Source: Halostreptopolyspora alba
Lineage (GTDB): Bacteria > Actinomycetota > Actinomycetes > Streptosporangiales > Streptosporangiaceae
Length of the DNA: 64,000 nt
Assembly (NCBI GenBank): GCA_003725585.1
Contig: RJMB01000005.1
Span: 124,001-188,000, forward strand
Reading direction: 5' to 3'
Part shown: positions 1 to 8,571 of the stretch, piece by piece
Position numbering within the stretch: position 1 is the stretch's first letter
How the letters are laid out: each line of letters starts with the position of its first letter
Notes under the pieces: model-generated
What the model was told of the DNA's origin: nothing
The model's input: the letters and a program-made list of their open reading frames with translations, nothing else
Databases searched by the model: none
Position numbers and translations under genes: made by a program

Positions 1-812
1 TGGCCCTGGGAGTCGTCCCGGTCGGTATGGCCGCCGCCAACTTCGGCGATGACGACGGCGACGGCGTGCTCCCCTGGGTCGAGGAGAGGCTCACGGAACT
101 GGACGCCGACACGCCGGAACTGTTCGACGAGGCGGACGGCATCGACTTCGAGGCGGTCGCGGACACCCAACCCGACGTGATCCTCGCCGCGTACTCCGGG
201 CTGACCCAGGAGGACTACGACACGCTCAGCGAGATCGCCCCCGTCGTCGCCTACCCCGAGACCGCGTGGGGAACCCCGTGGCGGGAGACGATCGAGCTGA
301 ACAGCAAGGCTCTCGGCATGGCCGACGAAGGGGCCGAGCTCATCGCCGACCTGGAGGAGGAGATCGACGCCTCCGTCGCCGAGCATCCGCGGATCGAGGG
401 CAGGTCCGCGATGTTCTTGACCCACGTGGACGCCACGGACCTGAGCGAGGTCAGCTTCTACACGACGCACGACACGCGCGCCAGGTTCTTCGAGGACCTC
501 GGGATGGAGACTCCGCCCAGCATCGCCACCGCCTCGTCCGACACCGACAAGTTCTCCCTGACGCGCAGCGCCGAACAGGCGGACGCGTTCAACGACGTCG
601 ACATCATCGTCACCTACGGCGGAGACGACCTCGTGAGCACCCTGGAGGACGACCCGCTGCTGTCGCAGATGCCGGCGGTGGAGCGCGGTTCGGTCGTCAA
701 CCTCCCCGAGGAGAGCCCTCTCGGCACGGCCGCGAACCCCACCCCGCTGTCGATCTCCTGGGTCCTGGAGGACTACCTGTCGCTCCTGGCCGAGGCCGCT
801 GACGAGGCATAG
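1..812 (+). CDS. Iron-siderophore ABC transporter substrate-binding protein (5' partial)
   Basis: The reading frame is open from base 3 and is cut by the window edge, so the signal peptide and lipobox are missing. The first residues (ALGVVPVGMA) match the start of the ligand-binding domain of FecB/FepB-type proteins, and QPDVILAAYSGL is the typical QPDLII.. strand. The methionine at 27 is internal, not the start. The protein binds ferric siderophore outside the membrane and hands it to the two FecCD permeases that follow; its stop TAG overlaps the GTG of the first permease by one base, so they are co-transcribed. Family is clear; the exact siderophore cannot be told. Confidence 0.9.
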   Translation, partial: ALGVVPVGMAAANFGDDDGDGVLPWVEERLTELDADTPELFDEADGIDFEAVADTQPDVILAAYSGLTQEDYDTLSEIAPVVAYPETAWGTPWRETIELNSKALGMADEGAELIADLEEEIDASVAEHPRIEGRSAMFLTHVDATDLSEVSFYTTHDTRARFFEDLGMETPPSIATASSDTDKFSLTRSAEQADAFNDVDIIVTYGGDDLVSTLEDDPLLSQMPAVERGSVVNLPEESPLGTAANPTPLSISWVLEDYLSLLAEAADEA

Positions 813-1852
813 TGGCCACCACCGACGCACCGCCGGCTCCGGCCGCCGCCCAGCGATCCCGGTCCCGCGGCAGGACCCTCTGGCTGCTCGGCGTGCTCGG
901 TGCGCTGGCGGCGCTCATGTTCGCCTCGATCACCACCGGCTCCCGCGACGTGTCGTGGCCCGACATCGTGGCGGCGTTGAGCGGCTCGGCCGAGGGCTTC
1001 GACCAGTCAGCGGTGGCGAAGCGCATCCCCCGAACGCTGCTCGCCGTCGTCGCGGGGGCGGCGCTGGGAGTATCGGGCGCGGTCATGCAGGGGGTGACCC
1101 GCAATCCGCTGGCCGATCCCGGAATCCTGGGAGTGAACATGGGTGCCTCCCTCGCCGTCGTCACGGGGATCGCCTACTTCGGCCTGGCGTCGGCGACCGA
1201 GTACGTCTGGGTGGCGATCCTTGGAGCGGGCGCCACCGCGGTCTTCGTCTACACCATCGGCTCCCTGGGGCGGGGCGGGGCGGCACCACTCAAGCTCGCC
1301 CTCGCCGGAGCCGCGACCTCCGCCGCTCTGGTGTCGCTCATCAACGCCGTCGTGCTCCCGCGCGCCGACATCGCCGACGAGGTTCGTTCCTGGCAGATCG
1401 GCGGTGTCGGTGGCGGGACGTTCGACAGCGTCACCCAGGTGCTCCCGTTCGTCGTGGCCGGAACGGCGATCTGTCTGCTGTCGGCGCGCGGGCTCGACCT
1501 GATGGCCCTGGGCGACGAACTGGCCGCGGGGCTGGGGATCCACGTCGCGGCCGCGCGGGCGACAGCCTCCCTCGGTGCCGTCGTGCTGTGCGGAGCGACC
1601 ACCGCCGTCACCGGACCGATCGGCTTCGTCGGCCTCGTCGTGCCGCACGTGTGTCGCCTGCTCGTCGGCGTCGACCACCGGTGGCTGCTGCCGTTCTCGG
1701 CGTTGGGGGGTGCCGTGCTCCTCACGGCGGCGGACGTGGTCGGCCGGGTCGTCGCGCGACCCACGGAGATCGATGTGGGGATCGTGACCGCGTTGATCGG
1801 CGCCCCGTTCTTCATCTACATCGTCCGCCGCCAAAGGGTTCGTTCGCTGTGA
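812..1852 (+). CDS. FecCD-family siderophore ABC transporter permease
   Basis: A 346-residue integral membrane protein of the BtuC/FecCD family, with about ten hydrophobic segments. The family motif GAVMQGVTRNPLADP lies near residues 90-105, followed by LGVNMGAS. GPIGFVGLVVPH near residue 270 is the conserved coupling region facing the ATPase. It forms one half of the channel that imports ferric siderophore. The GTG start overlaps the preceding stop by one base and its own TGA overlaps the GTG of the next permease, so the three genes are translationally coupled. No FecE-type ATPase gene follows in the window. Confidence 0.95.
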   Translation: MATTDAPPAPAAAQRSRSRGRTLWLLGVLGALAALMFASITTGSRDVSWPDIVAALSGSAEGFDQSAVAKRIPRTLLAVVAGAALGVSGAVMQGVTRNPLADPGILGVNMGASLAVVTGIAYFGLASATEYVWVAILGAGATAVFVYTIGSLGRGGAAPLKLALAGAATSAALVSLINAVVLPRADIADEVRSWQIGGVGGGTFDSVTQVLPFVVAGTAICLLSARGLDLMALGDELAAGLGIHVAAARATASLGAVVLCGATTAVTGPIGFVGLVVPHVCRLLVGVDHRWLLPFSALGGAVLLTAADVVGRVVARPTEIDVGIVTALIGAPFFIYIVRRQRVRSL

Positions 1853-2883
1853 GCGTCTCCCCCCTCGATTCCGCCGCCCGCGGTCGGGCACTGCGCACCC
1901 GCCGGCGGAACAGCGTGATCGGTGTCCTCACCGCCCTGATCATCGTCGTGTTCGCCATGACCCTGATGGTTGGGCAGACCTTCTATCCCCCCGGTGAAGT
2001 GGTGCGGGTGATCCTCGGGCAGGACGTGCCGGGCGCGTCCTTCACCGTGGGACGGCTCCGGCTGCCGCGCGCCGCGCTCGCGGTCGTGGCCGGGCTGTGC
2101 TTCGGGCTCGCCGGAGTCACGTTCCAGACCCTGCTCCGTAACCCACTGGCCAGCCCGGACATCATCGGGATCAGCTCCGGGGCCAGCGCCGCGGCCACAT
2201 TCGCGATCGTGATGCTCTCGCTCGGCCAAACCGGGGTGTCGGTCGTCGCGATCGTCGCCGGCCTGCTGGTGGCTCTGCTCGTGTACCTGTTGTCGTTCAA
2301 GAGCGGAGTCTCCGGGACCCGGCTGATCCTCATCGGTATCGGCATCGCGGCCATGCTCGACAGTCTCACCCTCTACGTCCTCGACCAAGCCGCCTCCTGG
2401 GAGTTCCAGGAGGCGATGCGGTGGCTGACCGGAAGTCTCAACGGCGCCAGCTGGGCGGAGGCCGTCCCGGTCAGCGTCGCACTGCTCGGCCTCGGCTCCG
2501 TTCTGCTGTCCCAGTCGGGCGGCATCGCCATGATCCAGCTGGGCGACGAGACCGCGGCGGCACTCGGCGTCCGCGTGGACATCGTCCGGCTCATCGCCGT
2601 CACCGGCGCGGTGGGACTCATCGCGTTCGCGACGGCCGCGACGGGGCCGATCGCGTTCGTCTCCTTCCTCTCCGGTCCGATCGCCGCACGCATCGTCGGC
2701 CCGAACGGTTCGCCGCTCGTGCCCGCGGCACTGGTCGGCGCGCTCCTCGTGCTGGTGGCCGACCTCTGCGGACAGTTCGCCTTCGACACCCGCTACCCGG
2801 TCGGGGTCGTCACCGGTGTGCTGGGCGCTCCCTACCTCGCCTACCTGATCGTCCGTGCCAACCGCGCGGGGAACTCCCCGTGA
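1849..2883 (+). CDS. FecCD-family siderophore ABC transporter permease (second subunit)
   Basis: Start set at GTG 1849, which overlaps the stop of the first permease (GTGA); this gives 344 residues, the normal size. An open frame continues far upstream but there it is only the shadow of the first permease. Motifs are GVTFQTLLRNPLASPDIIG with SSGASAAA, and GPIAFVSFLSGPIAARIVG near the C-terminus. It pairs with the upstream permease as a heterodimeric channel. The next gene is convergent, so the operon ends here without an ATPase; that subunit is either upstream of the window or shared with another importer. Confidence 0.95.
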   Translation: MSVSPLDSAARGRALRTRRRNSVIGVLTALIIVVFAMTLMVGQTFYPPGEVVRVILGQDVPGASFTVGRLRLPRAALAVVAGLCFGLAGVTFQTLLRNPLASPDIIGISSGASAAATFAIVMLSLGQTGVSVVAIVAGLLVALLVYLLSFKSGVSGTRLILIGIGIAAMLDSLTLYVLDQAASWEFQEAMRWLTGSLNGASWAEAVPVSVALLGLGSVLLSQSGGIAMIQLGDETAAALGVRVDIVRLIAVTGAVGLIAFATAATGPIAFVSFLSGPIAARIVGPNGSPLVPAALVGALLVLVADLCGQFAFDTRYPVGVVTGVLGAPYLAYLIVRANRAGNSP

Positions 2884-3036
2884 GAGCACGGCGAGGGCGA
2901 ACAGCGGGTACGGGGGCGCGGGCGCCTCCCCGGCAGGGTGTGTTCACGAAACCGCGAACGCGCCCACCGCACCTCCGGCGACGGGCGCGCCGCGACCGTC
3001 CCCGCGGCGCCACCCCCGCTCACCGTTCGGGGCCGG

Positions 3037-3876
3037 CTACTCGCCGAGCCGGCGGTATCGCCGCACCGCGAGCGTCGCGAACACGGCGACGATCAGTAGC
3101 GGCCACACCACCGCCATCAGCATGGCGTTCTGCGCGATCCAGGTGTCGCCCGGCATGCTCGGGTTGCCGAACAGCTCTCGGGTGGCGATAACGGTGGAGG
3201 ACAACGGGTTCCAGGCGGCGAGCGGCGCCAGCCAGGACGGCATGAGCTCGGTCGGAACGAACGTGTCGGCGACCATCGCCAGCGGGAACACCAGCGAGAA
3301 GAACTTCATCGCCGCCTCGGGGCTGCGCACCAGCAGACCCAGGTAGATCCCGATCCAGGTGAAGGCCACTCGCAGGAGCAGCAGCAGGCCGAGCCCGATC
3401 AGGAACGGGACCGGGCCGTTGTGCCACTGCCAGCCCACCAACAGCCCCATGACGACCAGCAGGGTCAGGTCGACCACGGCGGCGAGCACGTCGGCGACAC
3501 AGCGCCCCGCCAACAGTGTCGCCGAGGCTATGGGCATGGACCGGAAACGGTCGACCACCCCGCGGCTCGCGTCGGTGACCACCGCGATAGTGGTGTTGCC
3601 GATACCGAAGGCCATGGTCAACGCGAACAGGCCCGGCATGAGGAACTCCCGGTAGTCGCCGCCGGGCACCTCCATGGCCGCGCCCATCGCCTCACCGAAG
3701 ACGAACCCGAACAGCAGCACCGCCAGCACCGGAATCACGAGGGTGCTGGCGATCTCGTCGGGCTTGCGTAACAGGTGGTAGAGGTACCGGCGGCCGATGA
3801 CCCACGCATCGGCGACCGCCCAACCGGCGCGCCCAACCCCCGAGCGCAACCGGCTCCGCAAACCACGTACGGTCAT
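3037..3876 (-). CDS. ABC-2 type transporter permease (DrrB-like)
   Basis: Six-helix ABC-2 membrane protein of the daunorubicin-resistance DrrB type. Hydrophobic segments start at IASTLVIPVLAVLLFGFVFG, and MAFGIGNTTIAVVTDASRGVVDRFRSMP is the diagnostic middle part. I chose ATG 3876 (279 residues) because GGGAG lies 12 bases upstream and the product has normal length. An in-frame ATG at 3939 (300 residues) would overlap the ATPase gene by 38 bases and has no visible ribosome site. It works with the ATPase encoded just upstream as an exporter of an unknown lipophilic compound. Second gene partner in a hydrolase-ATPase-permease operon. Confidence 0.92.
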   Translation of the reverse strand: MTVRGLRSRLRSGVGRAGWAVADAWVIGRRYLYHLLRKPDEIASTLVIPVLAVLLFGFVFGEAMGAAMEVPGGDYREFLMPGLFALTMAFGIGNTTIAVVTDASRGVVDRFRSMPIASATLLAGRCVADVLAAVVDLTLLVVMGLLVGWQWHNGPVPFLIGLGLLLLLRVAFTWIGIYLGLLVRSPEAAMKFFSLVFPLAMVADTFVPTELMPSWLAPLAAWNPLSSTVIATRELFGNPSMPGDTWIAQNAMLMAVVWPLLIVAVFATLAVRRYRRLGE

Positions 3877-3901
3877 CAGCACTCGAAACTCCCGGATCCG
3901 T

Positions 3902-4933
3902 TCATCCCGTGCGACCTGTCCCGGCGCCGCCGGCGTCATTCTCGTCGGCGACCACGCGGCGGCCGGTGAGGCTCAGGAACGCGTCATCGAGGGTGGGCCG
4001 GCGCATCGCGATGTCGTCCACCTCCACGTCGCTGTCGTCCAGGCGACGCGCAAGCTCGGCCAGGGCACTCACCCGGTCGGCCACCGGTACCGACACCCGT
4101 CGGTTGGCGCTGTCCAACTCCGGCGCGCCGTCCGCCACGTCGCCCACGGTCCGTGCGGCCAGCTCCACCTGCTCGGCTGTCGTGACGATGACGTCGATTC
4201 GGTCGGTCCCGATGCGGGCCTTGAGGTCCGCCTGGGTTCCCTCCGCGATCACCCGCCCCCCGCCGGGCCCGCTGGGAGCCAGGATCGAGATCCGGTCGGC
4301 GAGCTGGTCGGCCTCGTCCAGGTACTGCGTGGTGAGCAGGACGGTGGTCCCCGAAGCGGCCAGCGACCGCACCGCCTGCCAGACCTCGTTGCGGCTGTGC
4401 GGGTCCAGCCCGGTCGTGGGCTCGTCGAGAAACAGCACCGCCGGGGCGAGAATCAGGCTGGCCGCCAGGTCCAGCCGCCGGCGCATCCCGCCGGAGTAGT
4501 GGCGCAGTGGGCGGTTCGCCGCCTCGGTGAGGCCGAACCGCTCCAGCAGTTCGGCGGTGCGCCGTTGCGCCCTGCGCGCACCGAGGTGGTACAGGCGACC
4601 GAACATCTCCAGATTCTGGCGTCCGGTCAGGAACTCGTCGACCGCCGCGTGCTGGCCCGCCAACCCGATGTGGGTCCGCACGTGGGCGGGCTGCCGCGCC
4701 ACGTCGTAGCCGGCGACCTCGGCGTGGCCACCATCGGCGGTTAGCAGAGTGGTGAGAATGCGGACGGCGGTGGTCTTCCCGGCACCGTTGGGCCCGAGCA
4801 GCCCGTGGATCGTGCCGGGAGCGACCGCCAGGTCGAACCCGTCGAGAACACGCGCGCCATTCGAACCGCCGTAGCGCTTACGGAGCCCCTCCGTGAGCAC
4901 CGCCGGATGGGAGGGGTCGAACACGGAAGGCAT
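3902..4933 (-). CDS. ABC transporter ATP-binding protein (DrrA-like)
   Basis: 343 residues. Walker A is GPNGAGKTT (about residues 46-54), the signature is YSGGMRRRLDLA, and Walker B is VLFLDEPTTGLDP. The C-terminal 80 residues (RIGTDRIDVIV onward, then DDIAMRRPTLDDAFLSLTG) are the DUF4162-like tail of the DrrA/NodI branch of drug and polysaccharide exporters. It energises the downstream ABC-2 permease. The gene starts 3 bases after the end of the hydrolase gene, so all three are one transcript. The exported substrate is unknown. Confidence 0.95.
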   Translation of the reverse strand: MPSVFDPSHPAVLTEGLRKRYGGSNGARVLDGFDLAVAPGTIHGLLGPNGAGKTTAVRILTTLLTADGGHAEVAGYDVARQPAHVRTHIGLAGQHAAVDEFLTGRQNLEMFGRLYHLGARRAQRRTAELLERFGLTEAANRPLRHYSGGMRRRLDLAASLILAPAVLFLDEPTTGLDPHSRNEVWQAVRSLAASGTTVLLTTQYLDEADQLADRISILAPSGPGGGRVIAEGTQADLKARIGTDRIDVIVTTAEQVELAARTVGDVADGAPELDSANRRVSVPVADRVSALAELARRLDDSDVEVDDIAMRRPTLDDAFLSLTGRRVVADENDAGGAGTGRTG

Positions 4934-4936
4934 GGC

Positions 4937-5908
4937 CTACTGGATCCTCTCACTGGTCTCAACACCGCCCTCCGGCGAGACCGGACGTTGCCACACCGCC
5001 TCGCCGGCGGGATGATACCGGGGGTCGGCGGTCACCTCGCCGTGACGACCAAGGACGATACGCGCGATGTTGGACACCGACTCCTCGGCCCGGTAGTAGT
5101 CGCAGTGTCCCTCCGCGGAACCGGTGGCGAAGATCCTCGCCCCGAACCGGGGGTGCGCGGGCGAGACACCGTGCCCGAAGCCGGCGATCCGAACGTTGGG
5201 GAAGAACCGCATCCAGTCGGAGGCGCACTGCGCCGCCCACACCCGGCCGGAGAAGCCCAACTTCGCCGCCCTGCGGACCCCCAGCCCCGGGCTGGCCAAC
5301 GACACCAGGTCGTCGACGCGCCCCTCCGCGAGGGCGAGGGCGCACACCACGGCGCCGTAGCTGTGGCCCACCAGCGTCACTTGCGCCGCCGGTGGCAGGA
5401 ACCGGGTCAGCGCGGCGAGGTCAGCGGCGCCCGCCCGCGCCGCCCCACTCCGCGACGCCTCGACGAACCCCACGGGGGGCCGGTAGCCCACCCACACGAC
5501 AACGGCGCACCGCGCATCGGGGTACAACGTGTGCATGACCTGCAGCAGCCGCTGCCCGTTGCCACGCGGCGCGGCCGGGCCGGTCTCCTCGAAGTAGTTG
5601 CGCAACGTGTGGTCGTTGCCGGGAACCACCACAGCGACGTGCTCGGCCGTGTCCAACTCGCCCAGCACCTCCACGATCCGCCCGTCATCCTGCTCGTCAC
5701 GGGCGAGTAGCCAGGCGCCGTCGCGCTCGTGCAGCCGGTATTCGAGCCGCCGGGGCCGCGTGCGACGGGCCCGGATCGACCGGCTCGCGTACGGCTCGGG
5801 TTCGGGCGTGGCCGGTGGAACTGTGGGCCGCTGAGCCGGAGGGAGGGTGAGGTCCAGCGGCTGTTCGCGGGTTTCGCCAAGCTCGGCCGGAGGCTGTGCC
5901 GCGGTCAT
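4937..5908 (-). CDS. Alpha/beta hydrolase (DUF1023/Abhydrolase_8-like)
   Basis: 323 residues. The nucleophile elbow is GHSYG in VTLVGHSYGAVV, followed by DDLVSLASPGLGVRRA, where the family's catalytic-acid region lies; a histidine occurs in EGHCDYYRAEES. This order fits the actinobacterial DUF1023-type hydrolases. The N-terminal 70 residues are proline- and arginine-rich and look disordered; no signal peptide is evident, so it is probably cytoplasmic. The start ATG has AAGGAG upstream. It is first in an operon with a DrrAB-type exporter, so it may act on or protect from the exported compound; that is inference. Confidence 0.8.
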   Translation of the reverse strand: MTAAQPPAELGETREQPLDLTLPPAQRPTVPPATPEPEPYASRSIRARRTRPRRLEYRLHERDGAWLLARDEQDDGRIVEVLGELDTAEHVAVVVPGNDHTLRNYFEETGPAAPRGNGQRLLQVMHTLYPDARCAVVVWVGYRPPVGFVEASRSGAARAGAADLAALTRFLPPAAQVTLVGHSYGAVVCALALAEGRVDDLVSLASPGLGVRRAAKLGFSGRVWAAQCASDWMRFFPNVRIAGFGHGVSPAHPRFGARIFATGSAEGHCDYYRAEESVSNIARIVLGRHGEVTADPRYHPAGEAVWQRPVSPEGGVETSERIQ

Positions 5909-5920
5909 CGGGCTCCTTCA

Positions 5921-6094
5921 TTACGGGCGGACATAGAGGTCGCTGTGGACGCGCTCAGCACCGGATGGCCGTGTGTGCTGGTGGGGGCGCGTCGACGGTA
6001 CTTGATCGTCGCGCGGGTGGAGCACCACGCCGGCTACGACCGCGACCGTCGCCACCGTGACCCACGTGGTGGTGACGCCGTTCCGACGCGGCAA
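5921..6094 (-). CDS. Possible small single-pass membrane protein
   Basis: A 57-codon frame with a TTG start and a TAA ending 12 bases before the hydrolase start. Codons are strongly GC3-biased and the predicted protein has one hydrophobic stretch (TWVTVATVAVVAGVVL) followed by a polar tail. There is no clear ribosome site and an in-frame stop lies 13 codons upstream of the TTG, so it may instead be the end of a decayed gene. I do not recognise it. Confidence 0.3.
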   Translation of the reverse strand: MPRRNGVTTTWVTVATVAVVAGVVLHPRDDQVPSTRPHQHTRPSGAERVHSDLYVRP

Positions 6095-6786
6095 CGCGCC
6101 GGGCTCGGTGAATCGGGGTCATTCGCCGCGTACCCGCCGATAACGACCAGTGGGTCTCGATGGCCCGCCCCACGGTTCCAGGTGGCCGTCGGCCGAAGCA
6201 GGATGGTGCCGGCGAACATCACGGAAACGGTCCTCGCGATCGCCCGAACCAGAGTGGTCACGGCCACCGGGGACGAAGTGGCACGGAGGGTGGTGTCCCT
6301 CGGCGGCCACGGCGCGTGAGACGTCGTGGGGCCGCCGTGCGACGCGTCGGGACCCGAGGAGCCGGGCGACCCCGCCGGGACACACAGTGGGGGTCGTGTC
6401 GCCCGCGGCGAGGACGGCGTCACGGCTCCTCGCAGGGTTACGTTCCTCGGTCATCGATCCTCCCCGGTGTCGGGACCAGCGTGTCTGCTCCCGCGGGTCG
6501 GGGGCGATCGTGCTGGCCCGAGTCTTGGGGGGTGGGATAGCCCTACCGTCACCGGTCCGTGTGCCGGAGCGATCCGCTGGAAGCCTCGGTTGGAACCGGC
6601 GCACTGGCCGGACAGGACCGTGGCGGCACGGGGTCGGCGGGGAGTTCCCGTGGGCTCGCCGCGGCAACGGTCCGCGACACGATCGCGACGTCGTGGGTGG
6701 AGAACCCGGACACGGGCCACCCACAGTCGACACCATGGCAGAGGTTCGACCGGGGGCGTCGACTCGGTCCCCCTGGGGCGGGAGCC
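6095..6786. other. Gene-poor stretch at the outer edge of the tRNA-Arg island
   Basis: Open frames exist on both strands because of the base composition, but they overlap each other fully, are rich in Arg/Gly/Pro and show no known motif or ribosome site. I see no supportable gene. The stretch probably holds decayed coding sequence. It is followed by the two repeats listed next. Confidence 0.5.
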
Positions 6787-6823
6787 GCACATGTCGGCGT
6801 TGGACGGGTCGCGCGGTGGCGCG
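6787..6823 (+). repeat. 37-bp imperfect direct repeat, copy 1
   Basis: Matches 9441-9477 in the same orientation with four transitions in 37 positions (core GGCGTTGGACGG). It lies 110-160 bases before the tRNA-derived repeat at 6.9-7.1 kb. Function unknown; it may be a remnant of the same duplicated element. Confidence 0.6.
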
Positions 6824-6899
6824 ACCCTCGGGGGATGTTCTTCGTGCTGTCCGGCCACCTCGAACCCGACTCCAAAGAATCCGGGACACACCACCGGAT

Positions 6900-7110
6900 C
6901 GAATCGCGACGAGGCTCCGCGCCACCGTGGTGAAGCCCGCCCACACAACGAAGCCCGATCCGTTTTCCCGGATCGGGCTTGACCCCGCTGTCTCACGTCC
7001 GCGCGCCCGGGAGGGTTCGACCCCCGACCCTTTGATCCGTGGAGCGTTGGATACCCGATGAACTCTCGCGGTTCGAACGAGAGTCGCGCTCTCCGGGTTT
7101 CGCTCTTCCT
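6900..7110 (-). repeat. Degenerate tRNA-Arg 3' half with terminator hairpin, copy A (putative att scar)
   Basis: Bases 6988-7042 resemble the 3' half of the intact tRNA-Arg at 17371-17443, from just outside the 3' end through the T arm to the anticodon (GATCCGTGG against GATCCGTAG). The T loop has lost one base. Next to it, 6951-6962 and 6969-6980 form a 12-bp hairpin of tRNA-terminator type. Copy B at 10.55-10.77 kb shares about 200 bases with it, including the segment CTCCGCGCCACCGTGGTGA. It has no 5' half, so it cannot be a working tRNA. The arrangement fits a displaced tRNA end left by an integrated element. Confidence 0.65.
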
Positions 7111-7217
7111 CGCGTGTTCGCCCCGGCCAACATTCGAACGGCGCTGACACCTTCGCCACCACCGCGAGCCGCGAACCCCCGGGCCAACGCGTGTCCGGGC
7201 GACGGGGGTCCTTGCTT

Positions 7218-8030
7218 TCAGCTTTTCGTGCCGACAGCGACCAGGTACTCCCAGTCGCACACCACCGTCCCGTCATCCGTGCGGCTCGCCGACGCCGCGA
7301 GAGCGGCCAGGTCACGGTGGAACGCCCGCGCGCCCGCGTCGTCCAGTCGCTGCGCCACCTTGTAGGTCGGCCCGTAGTAGGTGACGAAGAAGTCGGCGAA
7401 CTGCTCCGGCGAGACGAAACGCTCGGTGATCACGCGTGTCTCGCACTCCAGCGCGGAGATCCGCTCCCCGAACAGTTCCCGGAGGGTCTCCTCGCTACCC
7501 CAGCGCGACGGCGGCTGGGCGCCGGGCGGAGGAGCGGCGTGCCGGCCGACGGTCGTGAGCAGTTCGCCGACGAAACCGGTCGGCGTCCAGCTCACGAGGC
7601 CGATCCGCCCTCCGGGGGCGCAGACCCGCACCAGCTCGTCCGCCGCGCGCTGGTGGTCGGCGGTGAACATCACCCCGAGGGCGGACAGCACGTAGTCGAA
7701 CGTGCCGTCCGGGAACGGCAGCGCCTCGGCGTCGGCCTCCCGGAAATCCACGGGTATTCCCTCCGTATCGGCACGCCGGCGGGCGACCTCGACGAGCGCG
7801 GGCACGTAGTCGATCCCGGTGACCTCGCAGAACCTGCGGGCTGCGGCGAGCGCCACATGCCCGGTGCCGGTCGCGACGTCCAGCACCCGCGCACCCGGCC
7901 GCAGGTCGACGGCGTCACAGAGCACATCGGCCAGGGGCACGGTGAGCCAGGCGATCTTGGCGTAGTCACCACTGCTCCAGGTCTGCTGCTGCTTCGCCTT
8001 GAGTTCTGCCAACAGCGTTGTTTCGGTCAT
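7218..8030 (-). CDS. Class I SAM-dependent methyltransferase
   Basis: Start placed at ATG 8030 (270 residues), preceded by AAGGGAG at good spacing; the frame is open 30 codons further upstream but that part overlaps a decayed gene. Motif I is VLDVATGTGHVALAA, followed by the acidic residue in VTGIDYVPALVE, EADAEALPFPDGTFDYVLSALGVMF, and the post-II loop ELVRVCAPGGRIGLVSWTP, all typical of UbiE/Methyltransf_11 enzymes. The substrate is unknown. It sits alone on the minus strand in the tRNA-Arg island, between a tRNA-derived repeat and a broken ArsM-like gene. Confidence 0.88.
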   Translation of the reverse strand: MTETTLLAELKAKQQQTWSSGDYAKIAWLTVPLADVLCDAVDLRPGARVLDVATGTGHVALAAARRFCEVTGIDYVPALVEVARRRADTEGIPVDFREADAEALPFPDGTFDYVLSALGVMFTADHQRAADELVRVCAPGGRIGLVSWTPTGFVGELLTTVGRHAAPPPGAQPPSRWGSEETLRELFGERISALECETRVITERFVSPEQFADFFVTYYGPTYKVAQRLDDAGARAFHRDLAALAASASRTDDGTVVCDWEYLVAVGTKS

Positions 8031-8114
8031 CGCGGTGCTCCCTTCCCGGTCAACGGACAGGTTCTTCGGGGACCAGTACCCACGTGGGGCGCCGGCGCCG
8101 CGACGTGAGTCCTC

Positions 8115-8555
8115 CACCACGCCTCGCGCGCGAGCACGCGGACGCTCTTACCGCTCACTGGCACCACGGGCCCGGTCGGAGAGGAACTCGTAGGGGGTGG
8201 TTCGCACCACCTCGCCCCGTAGTTCCGCGGCGCGCGTGGCGTCCTGGTAGCGGTCCTGCTGGGGCGCCCCCGATGCAGGACGTCCCCAGGTCGACGTTGC
8301 CGACGTTGCCGACGATGCCGTCGGTGAGCGCGGTTTCGGTGATGATGTCGGCGACAGCCACGCGGCCCCCGGCCGCAGAACGCGGGCGGCCTCGCGGAAG
8401 ACCCGGCCCTTGTCCGGGGCCAGGTTGATCACCCTGTTGGAGGTCACCACGTCGAAGCGCGCGTCGGCGTAGGGCAGCTCCTCGATTCGGCCCGGCGTGA
8501 ACGTGGCGGATGCGGTGCCGGCCTGGCGAGTTCACCGCCGAGGACACGGATCGTC
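8115..8555 (-). pseudogene. Broken ArsM-like/SAM methyltransferase remnant
   Basis: Pieces of one methyltransferase appear in order but in three frames: [21 protein letters not shown] and EAARVLRPG, then [20 protein letters not shown], then [18 protein letters not shown] and [16 protein letters not shown], then [11 protein letters not shown]. Together they match the C-terminal half of arsenite-methyltransferase-like proteins (VISNCVINLSPDK, CIGGA..QQDRY, YEFLSD, VKSVSLLA). The N-terminal SAM-binding motif I is absent and at least two frameshifts are needed, so it is non-functional. Its degraded end runs into the leader of the intact methyltransferase gene. Confidence 0.75.
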
Positions 8556-8571
8556 CTGGCGCGGGGCGGCT

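Noticed and set aside
955..1848. Upstream extension of the second FecCD permease frame
   Set aside because: This part is the shadow of the first permease; GTG 1849 with the GTGA overlap gives the correct size.
6988..7042. Working tRNA gene in repeat copy A
   Set aside because: Only the 3' half is present, with a base missing in the T loop and no acceptor partner.
6119..7315. Long minus-strand open frame (398 codons) and matching plus-strand frames
   Set aside because: They overlap each other completely, are Arg/Gly/Pro-rich, have no motif or ribosome site and run through the tRNA-derived repeat and into the methyltransferase gene.
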